Source: Bizionia paragorgiae
GTDB taxonomy: Bacteria; Bacteroidota; Bacteroidia; Flavobacteriales; Flavobacteriaceae
Direction of reading: 5' to 3'
NCBI RefSeq assembly: GCF_900107625.1
Contig: NZ_FNQK01000001.1
Location: forward strand, 124,001 to 188,000
DNA length: 64,000 nucleotides
Of this stretch, positions 44,372 through 53,558 are shown piece by piece (position 1 is the stretch's first letter; each line of letters starts with the position of its first letter). Under the pieces are notes generated by a model that saw nothing but the letters and a program-made list of their open reading frames with translations, was not told the origin of the DNA and did no database searches. Made by a program: the position numbers and the translations under genes.

Positions 44372-46207
44372 ATGCTAAGAACGGTTTATTTAATCTTAAT
44401 TCTATTAGGTGTTAACACAGTATTGTATAGTCAAGAAATCTCACTATTCGAACAGTTTAACGGCCGCTATGATTATACCGCTATTGGAAACACTTTAAAC
44501 CCTGCCGAAAATAACCTGGATCACAGTTTTTGCGAGCCTTTAGCATCTTCCCAAGCCGATTTAAACCTAGATACAAACTGCACCATAATTGCCGCTTATT
44601 TATATTGGGCAGGTTCTGGAAGCGGTGATTTGGAAGTGAATTTTAATGACACCCCTATTGTTGCAGATTACACCTATACGACTAACTATTCAGACGCTAC
44701 TTATGGCACACTAACGTATTTTGCTTGTATGGCTAATGTTACCGACCTAATTCTTAGCTCTGGGAATGGTAGCTATACGCTATCAGACTTAGATATTACA
44801 AACATCTTATTAAGTATTCCTGGCTACTGTGAAAACCGCACCAATTTTGCGGGTTGGAGTTTATATATAGTGTACGAAAACCCAGCACTACCCTTAAATC
44901 AAGTGAATCTATTTCAAGGTCTAGAAATTATAAATCGAAATGTACAAGAAAAAATAATTGTATTGGAAAACGTAAATGTATTAGACAATGACGACGCGAA
45001 AATAGGTTTCCTAGCCTGGGAGGGAGATAACGCATTAAATTACGGCGAAAGCCTTTCCATTAACGGAAATATTATTTCCAACCCCCCTTTAAATGCAGCA
45101 GATAACGCTTTTAATGGCACCAATTCCTTTACAAATTCTACGACTTTTTACAATGGAGATTTAGATGTCTATAATATAGAAAACAATATAGCCATTGGAG
45201 ACACATCCGTAGATATAAAATTAACAACAGGAGGATATGATAGCAACGGTTTTTTCCAAGCAGATTTAATTTTACTGAATAACATCATTACAGTCTTAAA
45301 TAGTCAACTACCCGATGCGACGATAACAATCGATGCCTATTATACGACTTGTGGAACTAGAGATTTGGAAATCGATTTCACGGTTCACAACTTGAATAGC
45401 ACAGATATTTTACCCACCAATACCCCCATAGCGTTTTATGCTAATAATGCACTTATTGGTGTGACCGCAACACTCGAACCTATAGCAATAGGTGCTTCAG
45501 AGTCGAATACTGTTACCTTTCAAATTCAAAATTCTATTCCTGACAACTTTAACTTAACGGTTATCGTCGATGATAACGGTACTGGCACAGGAAGCGTGAT
45601 TGAGATTATTGAAACAAATAACACTGCAATTCAAGACATTTCATTAATCCCTTTACCAGAAGTCATACCGTTGGACCCACTAACTAATTGTGATCTAACA
45701 AACAACACCGCTATTTTTGATCTTACAGAAATAGAAAGCCAAATTGATGGATCTTATAGTAATCTTTATTACTTCCTGTCTATCGCCGATTTACAAACAC
45801 ATTTTAACCCTATAAACCTAACCAACTACTACCAGTCGTTAACCACTCCACAGACCATTTACTTGAAAGCTGAAACATCAAGCTGCTATGCCATTTACAC
45901 TTTCGAATTACTTACAGAAAATTGTCCGCCATTTATTCCTGAAGGGTTTTCGCCAAATAATGATGGTATAAACGACCATTTTAATATCACGGGACTGTAT
46001 ACCATCTTTGAAAAACACAAATTACTCATTTACAATCGCTGGGGAACTTTAATTTTTGAAGGTAATAACGACCTTAAATGGTACGGCATTGCAAACCGCG
46101 GAATCAACGATGGACACCGTGTTCCCACAGGAACCTACTTCTACGTCTTGCATTTAAATGATGACAAATACAAACCAATGACCGGTTGGGTGTATTTAAA
46201 CTATTAA
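44372..46207 (+). CDS. T9SS type B sorting domain protein with CARDB-like domain
   Basis: The 611-residue protein has a signal peptide ending VLYSQ. Residues of about 60-310 (IIAAYLYWAGSGSGDLEVNF, FAGWSLYIVYENP) form a DUF3344-like beta-sandwich; about 320-425 look like a CARDB-type adhesion domain (FTVHNLNSTDILP, VIEIIETNNTAI). One Cys/Asp-rich module lies near 428-520. The C-terminal domain starts PEGFSPNNDGINDHF and ends MTGWVYLNY, a variant type B ending that differs from the FTLKR of its neighbours. The gene lies 46 bp after the previous one. Confidence 0.85.
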   Translation: MLRTVYLILILLGVNTVLYSQEISLFEQFNGRYDYTAIGNTLNPAENNLDHSFCEPLASSQADLNLDTNCTIIAAYLYWAGSGSGDLEVNFNDTPIVADYTYTTNYSDATYGTLTYFACMANVTDLILSSGNGSYTLSDLDITNILLSIPGYCENRTNFAGWSLYIVYENPALPLNQVNLFQGLEIINRNVQEKIIVLENVNVLDNDDAKIGFLAWEGDNALNYGESLSINGNIISNPPLNAADNAFNGTNSFTNSTTFYNGDLDVYNIENNIAIGDTSVDIKLTTGGYDSNGFFQADLILLNNIITVLNSQLPDATITIDAYYTTCGTRDLEIDFTVHNLNSTDILPTNTPIAFYANNALIGVTATLEPIAIGASESNTVTFQIQNSIPDNFNLTVIVDDNGTGTGSVIEIIETNNTAIQDISLIPLPEVIPLDPLTNCDLTNNTAIFDLTEIESQIDGSYSNLYYFLSIADLQTHFNPINLTNYYQSLTTPQTIYLKAETSSCYAIYTFELLTENCPPFIPEGFSPNNDGINDHFNITGLYTIFEKHKLLIYNRWGTLIFEGNNDLKWYGIANRGINDGHRVPTGTYFYVLHLNDDKYKPMTGWVYLNY

Positions 46208-46233
46208 AAACTAATGTATTTCATCGAATATAC

Positions 46234-46263
46234 TTGCGTTTAAACTATTAATCGCTAAATTTG
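46234..46263 (+). promoter_or_regulatory. Promoter for the 1603-residue T9SS adhesin gene
   Basis: TTG at 46234-46236, exactly 19 bp of spacer, and TAAATTTG at 46256-46263 is the best plus-strand match to the Bacteroidota promoter in this window. The leader would be about 60 nt. Confidence 0.7.
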
Positions 46264-46327
46264 CACCGTTAGTCGATGGTTTAATAGATTGGATTTTAGA
46301 CTGATTTAACACGAAGCCTCCTTATCT

Positions 46328-49300
46328 ATGTTAAATAAGTACATTTCATTTACGAGTATTTTTATTTGCTTTATTGCTCAAATACATGGGCAACAAATAG
46401 GAATAGACAATACCTTATCTGCACAAGCCTTAATAGAAAACAACTTAGCACAAGGATGTGTACAAATTACTAATGTCACCTCTACAATTAACGGTAGTGT
46501 TAACGGGTTTGCAAGTTTTGGATACTTCGATAAGCAAAATTCTAATTTCCCTTTCCAAAATGGAATTATGTTATCGACAGGCGATGTGAATTCTGCAGGT
46601 GGTGGTCTTAATACAAATCCATTAAATGAAGGGGACTCAACATGGCTTACAGATCCAGATTTAGAATCGGCATTAGGGATAACGAATACGTTAAATGCGA
46701 CTTCTATAGAATTCGATTTTATAACGGCGTCTAACACTATTCAATTCAATTACATATTGGCATCTGAAGAATATTATGGAGACTACCCTTGTCTGTATTC
46801 TGATGGTTTTGCTTTTTTAATTAAAGAAGCTGGAACCACTGAAGCTTATCAAAATATAGCCTTAATACCTGGAACTACAACCCCAGTAAATACAAATACT
46901 ATTCATGACGACATTGTAGGATTTTGCCCTGCTGAAAATGAAAACTATTTTGAAGGCTATAATATTGGAGACACTAATTTTAACGGACGAACAACCGTGA
47001 TGTCGGCGACAGCCAGTATCCTACCGAATACACAATATCATATTAAACTTGTGATTGCCGATCAAAACGATAGAAATTTTGACTCGGCCGTTTTTATAGA
47101 AGCTAACAGTTTTACTGATAGTATTGATTTAGGTTCTGACTTTTCAACCTGCGATGCGTCAGCGCAATTAAATGCAGAAACCAATAATCCTCAAGCTCTA
47201 TATGCCTGGTATGAAAATAACACGCTACTTCCTAGTGAAACAGCAAGTACCCTATCGGTAAATAGCTCTGGAAATTACACGGTACAAGTTACAGTTCCTT
47301 TTAGTAATTCAACATGTACTTTTGAGGATTCTATTCAGGTTACTTTAAAGACCATCCAAACTGGGCCGATTATTAGTGACTTTGAATTATGTGATGACAG
47401 TAGTAATGATGGTACAGAACTATTCGATTTAACCACTAAGGGAAGTGAAATGCTAGCCAGTTTACCGTCTTCAAATTACACCATATCTTATCACTCCACT
47501 ATAGGGGATGCCGAGAGTAATAGCAACCCTTTGAGTACGGTAAGCAACACCACAAATCCTGAAACAGTATTTATAAGAGCTATAGACACTAACAGTGGTT
47601 GTGTCCATATTTCTACAGTCAACTTAATTGTTAATAGTCTTCCAGAAATTACAACCTTAGATCCGATTTCAATTTGTAGTGACGGAAATCCGAGCGTTTA
47701 TTTATCCGATAATGACGCTGAGATTACCAATAACAATCCCCTGTTGAGTGTCACCTACCATTATACTCAAAATGATGCTAATACAGGATATAACGCCATT
47801 CCATCACCCTACAATCAACAATCTACGACAGAGACATATTATGTTCGCGTCGTTAATGTTAACACGGGTTGCTTTGCCACAACGACACTTCAAATAAATT
47901 TTGAAGAAGGACCAACCGTAAACAACGAGACACAACAACTAAATGCTTGCGATTTGGAAGAAGATGGCTATTCTAGTTTTGATTTAACGTCTGTAATAGA
48001 CGCCATTATTACTGATAATACGAATACAACTATTACATTTCATCTTACTCCAGCAGACGCTAGCAACGGAGAAAACCCTATTGAAAACCCTAGTGACGTA
48101 ACCAATACCACTCCGGATTTTCAAATAGTCTACGTCAGAATTGAAAATGACTCTAATTCCTGCTATGCTATTGTACCTATAGAATTACACACTAACATTT
48201 TAAAAACAGGAACTAATATTCAAGACTTTAGTGCTTGTGATGTCGCTCCTGATGATGGCGCTACACCTTTTGATCTTGATTATATAAGTGATGTTATAAC
48301 GAACGACCTCTCTGATGTTTCTATAACCTTTTTTGAGTCTGAAAATGATTTAGAAAACAACACAAATCCTATTGATCCCTCTGTTCCTTATCTTTCGACT
48401 AACGAGCAAACCTTATATCTAATTATAGAAAATCCCACGTGCTCACACCCTACGAGCATTCAACTTTTTGTTACGCCATCGGTGAACCTATTAAATACGG
48501 AGCCCTTAACCGTATGTGATACAGACAACGATGGCTTAACTACCATTAACTTGGCGGACTTTAACTCCCTTCTATCGGAAGGCGTAACCACGCCATCGGT
48601 ACGTTATTTTACTTCGGAATTAGACGCTGAGCTAAACACCAATGCCCTACCTTACTTGTATAATAACAGTCAAAACCCTACAGAGTTATATGTTCGCGTA
48701 AGCAGTACCAACTCTGGCTGCTATGATATCGCGCCCTTATCGATTACGGTTTTACCCGCTCCTGCTACCAATCCGGTAGCAGATATTATCATTTGTGATA
48801 ATGATCAAGATGGTATGTCTCTTGTAAACTTAGAGGCTCTAAAACCTTCTATTTCTACAGATAATGCTATTGAAATACAATTTTATACTTCAATAAGCAA
48901 CCTTAACAACAGTACTAATGAAATTATTAACACACAAAATTACCCAGCAGAAACGTCAACAGTTTATGCCAAAGTAAACTATACTACAACAGGGTGTTTT
49001 GCTGTAGTTCCTATTACTATTATCGTCAACACACTACCAGAATTTGGTACAATTTCTACGTTTATTCGATGTGAAAGTGATGGTAATCAATTCGCTGATT
49101 TTTTATTTTCAGAAAAAGACAATGAAATATTAAACGGACAGTTAGGAAAAGAGGTGTTGTATTTTGAAACTCAAAACGACGCTATAGCTAGAACTAATGC
49201 GATTAATAAAAATGAAGTATATACGAACACCTCTCAATCACAAACAATTTATGTTCGCGTTGAGAACACAACCGACAGCTCGTGTTATGGTGTATCGTCT

Positions 49301-51139
49301 TTTAACATAGAAGTCCACGCTTTACCGGTTTACAATACCCCATCAGATTTAAATCTATGCGACGATATTTCGAATGATGGCGTTGAGGAATTTTCATTAT
49401 CTCAAGTTGTTAATGAAATTGCACTAAACATCGCAGACACTTTAAATATTAGCTTTCACCTCACTCAAGAAGATGCGGAAAACCAAGTAAACCCACTACC
49501 AAACACCTATACAAATACCGTTAATCCGCAAGAGATTTTTGTGAATATCGATAACAATTCTTACTGTAATGGAATCACTTCATTTACATTAAGCGTGATA
49601 CAATCTCCTGAAATTAACACGGCATCAGATATGGTTGTATGTGACACAAACATGGATGGTATTTCTGTATTTGACTTAACACTAGCAGAACTTGAAGTAC
49701 TTCAAATACGTCAACACAATACGGTCATATCCTATTATGAAAATACAACAGATCTAGAAAATAATACAAACCCAATTAGCGACCCTACACAGTATAGCAA
49801 CACTTCGAATCCGCAAACGGTTTATATTGAAGTTACAAATACCATTTCTAATTGTTCGGTATCTGTACCTATAGAATTAATTGTTAATCTTCCGCCTACT
49901 ATTGCTACATTACCAGTAATAGAAGCCTGTGAAAACTATTATAACGCCTTCGATTTAAACACGGTAATCCCAGATCTCATTGGAAACCAAGAAGGTGTTG
50001 ACTTATCCTTTTATGCGACTCAAGAGGATGCTGTATTGGAAACTAACCCGTTAAGCAGTTACTATCAATATGAAACCAACTACGAAACGATATATGTTCG
50101 TGCAGAGTTTATGGATACACATTGTGTTTCTTTTAATAGTTTCAGTTTTAAAGTAAACCCTTTACCACAAGCTCAGACAGTTCCTGATCTTGAAGCCTGT
50201 GATGATGATTTTGATGGGTTTTTGGTCTTCGATTTGTCACAACAAACTGCACTAGTTTTAGGGAATTTAAACCCCAACAACTACACGGTAACTTATTTTG
50301 ATACTGAAGAAGATGCAGAAAATGGTACAAACCCGATTACAGATACCATATATGCGGCAGCTCATAACCAAACCTTCTATATTCGGTTAGAAAACAATAC
50401 AACACAGTGTTATACCATAACGACCTTTACTACCCGTGTGCATCAAAGACCTCAGGTAGACATTACAGATCAAGTGATTTGTTTAGACAATTTACCACTG
50501 ACAGTTTCGGCAGACACAGGGTACAGTTCAGATACGTATTTATGGTCTACAGGAGAAACCTCAGCAGATATAATTATAGAACATATTGGAAGCTATTGGG
50601 TAACCGTAACAACAGCTTTTGGATGCAATGAAACCTCAACCTTTAATGTTCAAGAATCTGAGAGTGCCGAAATTCACTTTACAGAAACCATAGATTTTAG
50701 TAACCCTAATAATATAACTGTAAGCATTTCTGGGATTGGAAACTACCTTTACCAATTAAATGATGAAATACCTCAAGAATCTAACCTTTTCACCAACGTT
50801 CCATTGGGTCTTCATACCATTACAGTTATTGATTTGTATGGCTGCAACTCTACAACAAAAGAAGTTGCTATAATTGATGCTCCACAATTTATGACCCCAA
50901 ATGGTGATGGCTATTTCGATACTTGGCATATCTCTGGTGTTAGTAGACTGCAAGGAACAGTCGTTAAAATATTTGATCGCTATGGTAAATTATTAAAAGT
51001 ATTAAAGCACAATGACCGTGGTTGGGATGGTAATTACAATGGCCACGCTATGCCAGCAACAGATTATTGGTTCCTTGCAGACGTGTTGAAAGACGGGATT
51101 TCTTTTGAGGTGAAAGGCCATTTTGCGCTACGCCGCTAG
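46328..51139 (+). CDS. Giant T9SS type B protein: choice-of-anchor L domain and 11 tandem modules
   Basis: The 1603-residue protein has a signal peptide and a choice-of-anchor L domain at about 20-265 (FASFGYFDKQNSNFPFQNGI, NYILASEEYYGDYPC, HIKLVIADQNDRNFDSAVFI). Then an Ig-like piece, and from residue 344 to 1375 eleven degenerate modules of about 94 residues, each with an N-terminal CDxDxDG-type loop and a Cys near its end. An Ig-like and an SprB-like unit lead to the type B C-terminal domain (FMTPNGDGYFDTW, ending GHFALRR). It is probably a long filamentous surface protein or adhesin exported by T9SS. It has its own strong promoter. Confidence 0.88.
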   Translation: MLNKYISFTSIFICFIAQIHGQQIGIDNTLSAQALIENNLAQGCVQITNVTSTINGSVNGFASFGYFDKQNSNFPFQNGIMLSTGDVNSAGGGLNTNPLNEGDSTWLTDPDLESALGITNTLNATSIEFDFITASNTIQFNYILASEEYYGDYPCLYSDGFAFLIKEAGTTEAYQNIALIPGTTTPVNTNTIHDDIVGFCPAENENYFEGYNIGDTNFNGRTTVMSATASILPNTQYHIKLVIADQNDRNFDSAVFIEANSFTDSIDLGSDFSTCDASAQLNAETNNPQALYAWYENNTLLPSETASTLSVNSSGNYTVQVTVPFSNSTCTFEDSIQVTLKTIQTGPIISDFELCDDSSNDGTELFDLTTKGSEMLASLPSSNYTISYHSTIGDAESNSNPLSTVSNTTNPETVFIRAIDTNSGCVHISTVNLIVNSLPEITTLDPISICSDGNPSVYLSDNDAEITNNNPLLSVTYHYTQNDANTGYNAIPSPYNQQSTTETYYVRVVNVNTGCFATTTLQINFEEGPTVNNETQQLNACDLEEDGYSSFDLTSVIDAIITDNTNTTITFHLTPADASNGENPIENPSDVTNTTPDFQIVYVRIENDSNSCYAIVPIELHTNILKTGTNIQDFSACDVAPDDGATPFDLDYISDVITNDLSDVSITFFESENDLENNTNPIDPSVPYLSTNEQTLYLIIENPTCSHPTSIQLFVTPSVNLLNTEPLTVCDTDNDGLTTINLADFNSLLSEGVTTPSVRYFTSELDAELNTNALPYLYNNSQNPTELYVRVSSTNSGCYDIAPLSITVLPAPATNPVADIIICDNDQDGMSLVNLEALKPSISTDNAIEIQFYTSISNLNNSTNEIINTQNYPAETSTVYAKVNYTTTGCFAVVPITIIVNTLPEFGTISTFIRCESDGNQFADFLFSEKDNEILNGQLGKEVLYFETQNDAIARTNAINKNEVYTNTSQSQTIYVRVENTTDSSCYGVSSFNIEVHALPVYNTPSDLNLCDDISNDGVEEFSLSQVVNEIALNIADTLNISFHLTQEDAENQVNPLPNTYTNTVNPQEIFVNIDNNSYCNGITSFTLSVIQSPEINTASDMVVCDTNMDGISVFDLTLAELEVLQIRQHNTVISYYENTTDLENNTNPISDPTQYSNTSNPQTVYIEVTNTISNCSVSVPIELIVNLPPTIATLPVIEACENYYNAFDLNTVIPDLIGNQEGVDLSFYATQEDAVLETNPLSSYYQYETNYETIYVRAEFMDTHCVSFNSFSFKVNPLPQAQTVPDLEACDDDFDGFLVFDLSQQTALVLGNLNPNNYTVTYFDTEEDAENGTNPITDTIYAAAHNQTFYIRLENNTTQCYTITTFTTRVHQRPQVDITDQVICLDNLPLTVSADTGYSSDTYLWSTGETSADIIIEHIGSYWVTVTTAFGCNETSTFNVQESESAEIHFTETIDFSNPNNITVSISGIGNYLYQLNDEIPQESNLFTNVPLGLHTITVIDLYGCNSTTKEVAIIDAPQFMTPNGDGYFDTWHISGVSRLQGTVVKIFDRYGKLLKVLKHNDRGWDGNYNGHAMPATDYWFLADVLKDGISFEVKGHFALRR
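47357..50452 (+). repeat. Eleven tandem 94-residue coding repeats
   Basis: The protein-level repeats average 93.8 residues. Each begins near a CD pair (for example CDTDNDGLTTINL, CDNDQDGMSLVNL, CDDDFDGFLVFDL), has a middle strand with a (F/Y)-x-t-x-x-D-A-x-x-x-x-N-p-(I/L) pattern, and ends with YVR-x-x-N followed by a Cys. DNA identity between units is low, so they are old duplications. Related modules occur in the four adjoining genes. Confidence 0.75.
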
Positions 51140-51185
51140 ACAATTGCTTTAACATATATTTAAAAAAAAATACTAAAGAGTTAAC

Positions 51186-51193
51186 TATCTTTG
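51186..51193 (+). promoter_or_regulatory. -7 promoter box for the fifth T9SS cargo gene
   Basis: TATCTTTG matches TAnnTTTG, 18 bp before the ATG at 51211. The -33 TTG is not at the right distance, so it may be weak or activator dependent. Confidence 0.4.
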
Positions 51194-51210
51194 CAGACTA
51201 ATGCCTTGAG

Positions 51211-53547
51211 ATGAATAAATTCTTTTTTATAATTTTGGTTTTACTAAGTGTTACAGTAAATTCCCAAAATATTACGGTCGATAGTCAAACCTATTCTCCA
51301 CAACAGTTAATTGAAAATATTTTAATTGGAAACAGTTGTATTTCAAATGTTCAGGTCACTAATGCTGTCGGAGGAGATTTTAACGGCTCTGATCAAAGTT
51401 ATGGCTATTTTGAGGGAAACAACTCGACATTTCCATTTCAAAACGGGATTGTTTTAAGTACTGGTAAGCTAGGTAATGTTCAAGGTCCAAACACGACATT
51501 GAGTGATGACAATGCGCCGAATTGGATTGGAGATACCGACTTAGAAAACATTTTACAAGAACCAAACACGACCAATGCGACTATCATTGAGTTTGATTTT
51601 ACTTCTCCAGCAAGCCAAGTGAGTTTTAGGTATATTTTTGCTTCAGAAGAATATCAGGAAGGCGATTCAAGTACCTGCCAATACTCAGATCTATTTGGTT
51701 TTCTAATTCGCCCTACGGGATCTAACGAGCAATATACTAACATCGCTGTTGTTCCTAACACCCAAACCCCAGTAAAAGTGACTACGGTACACCCTGAAAT
51801 TCCTGGTAGTTGCGAAGCGATAAACGAGGACTACTTTGATAGCTTTAATGATGCTACTGCACCGATTAATTTTAACGGACAAACAAAAATATTAACAGCA
51901 ACCGCGACCACCATACCAAATCAAAGTTACCATGTAAAATTGGTTATTGCAGACGAGCATAATTACCGTTACGATTCTGCTGTTTTCCTAGAAGCCGGAA
52001 GTTTTGAATTAAACACCAATTTAGGACCTGATAAAGTATTAGTAAACAACAATCCGGCTTGTGAAAACGAAACGGTAATCCTTAATGCTTACGAATCTGG
52101 AACACCCACCTACAAATGGTTTAAAGATGGTGTAGAACTTACCACTGAGACTAACGCTACTTATGAAGTGACCACACCTGGAGTCTATAGTGTGGAAGTC
52201 ACATTGGATACCGGATGTATTTCTACAGGATCCATTGAAATTGAATATGTCCCAAACCCTGTGGTTAACAACACAACGCTTATCGCATGTGATATTGATC
52301 AAAACGGATTAACAACTTATAATTTGTTTGACGCCAACCAAGGCATCACCAACAACGACCCAGAATTAAGCATCGATACATTTTACACATCGCTTACCGA
52401 TGCTCAGGATGAAATAAATGCTATTCCAAACCCCGCATCGTACAATAATAATTCCCCACAACAAGTGGTATATGCTACGGTATACAGTCAGAACACATCG
52501 TGTAGCTCCATTGCTGAAGTAACATTAGACATCTCAACTAACACCTTAAATTTAAATGATTTTGACACCTGTGATGATGCTGTTATTGATGGATTTACGA
52601 GTTTCGATCTGGATGCTATTCGAAGTGAAATAGAACCATTAATACCAGCAAATTATACCATTTCATTTTATGAAAGCATAGAGGATGTGTTTTCAGGGGC
52701 AAATGAAATTATAAACAGCTATACGAATTTGACAGTTAATACCGATCAAATCTATGTTGAAGTGACTACGGATAGCGGACAATGTTATGCCATTTCCGAA
52801 CTCACTTTAAACGTATTATACACACCGGCTGTAGCAGAAGACGAGACCTTTATTTACTGTTTAAACAGCTATCCAGAACCCCTTACATTATTAGGAGGTG
52901 TCTTAAACGACTCCCCTAGTAATTATTATTACCAATGGTTTTTAAACGGTGTAGATACAGGAGTAAACACAAGTTTTATTGATGCAAATGAAATTGGCGT
53001 TTATACGGTTATTATTACCGACCCTAATGGGTGTTCAAACACACGAGATATTACATTAATCCCGTCTGACGCTCCTGTTATAGAAACGGTAACCCACACA
53101 GAACTCACTACAAATAACACCGCGACGGTGACGGTTTCCGGTCCTGGAGACTACGAATATGCTATTAATAATGAATATGGCTATTACCAAGATAGTAATA
53201 CTTTTGAAAATTTAGCTCCCGGATTCTATACGATTTATGTTAAAGATAAGAACGGGTGCGGTTCTAGTGAAACCCATTTTTCAATTTTAGGATTCCCTCA
53301 ATTTTTTACCCCTAACGGTGATAGCTATAATGATTTTTGGAAACCCCAGGGTGCTAATGCAGAATTTAATGCTAAGCTAAAAATTCTTATTTTTAACCGT
53401 TACGGAAAACTCATCACGGAAACGACTCCTGTAAAAGGATGGGATGGTACTTTAAACGGAATGCCACTACCTAGCGACGACTATTGGTACCGTATCACAC
53501 ATCCTAATGGCACTGAATATCGAGGACATTTTTCATTAGTGAGATAG
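51211..53547 (+). CDS. T9SS type B protein with choice-of-anchor L domain
   Basis: The 778-residue protein is a shorter paralogue of the gene before. The choice-of-anchor L domain (YGYFEGNNSTFPFQNGIVLS, YIFASEEYQEGDSSTCQYS, HVKLVIADEHNYRYDSAVFL) fills about 20-270. An Ig-like unit (TYKWFKDGVELTTETN) and two Cys/Asp-rich modules (about 348-536) follow, then SprB-like units and the type B C-terminal domain (FFTPNGDSYNDFW, ending GHFSLVR). It is the last of five consecutive T9SS cargo genes. uvrB begins 11 bp later but is functionally unrelated. Confidence 0.88.
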   Translation: MNKFFFIILVLLSVTVNSQNITVDSQTYSPQQLIENILIGNSCISNVQVTNAVGGDFNGSDQSYGYFEGNNSTFPFQNGIVLSTGKLGNVQGPNTTLSDDNAPNWIGDTDLENILQEPNTTNATIIEFDFTSPASQVSFRYIFASEEYQEGDSSTCQYSDLFGFLIRPTGSNEQYTNIAVVPNTQTPVKVTTVHPEIPGSCEAINEDYFDSFNDATAPINFNGQTKILTATATTIPNQSYHVKLVIADEHNYRYDSAVFLEAGSFELNTNLGPDKVLVNNNPACENETVILNAYESGTPTYKWFKDGVELTTETNATYEVTTPGVYSVEVTLDTGCISTGSIEIEYVPNPVVNNTTLIACDIDQNGLTTYNLFDANQGITNNDPELSIDTFYTSLTDAQDEINAIPNPASYNNNSPQQVVYATVYSQNTSCSSIAEVTLDISTNTLNLNDFDTCDDAVIDGFTSFDLDAIRSEIEPLIPANYTISFYESIEDVFSGANEIINSYTNLTVNTDQIYVEVTTDSGQCYAISELTLNVLYTPAVAEDETFIYCLNSYPEPLTLLGGVLNDSPSNYYYQWFLNGVDTGVNTSFIDANEIGVYTVIITDPNGCSNTRDITLIPSDAPVIETVTHTELTTNNTATVTVSGPGDYEYAINNEYGYYQDSNTFENLAPGFYTIYVKDKNGCGSSETHFSILGFPQFFTPNGDSYNDFWKPQGANAEFNAKLKILIFNRYGKLITETTPVKGWDGTLNGMPLPSDDYWYRITHPNGTEYRGHFSLVR

Positions 53548-53558
53548 TTTAAAAGATT

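Noticed and set aside
46328-51139. Tandem DNA repeats or CRISPR-like array
   Set aside because: Repeats are in protein sequence only; DNA units are long, coding and strongly diverged, with no spacers.
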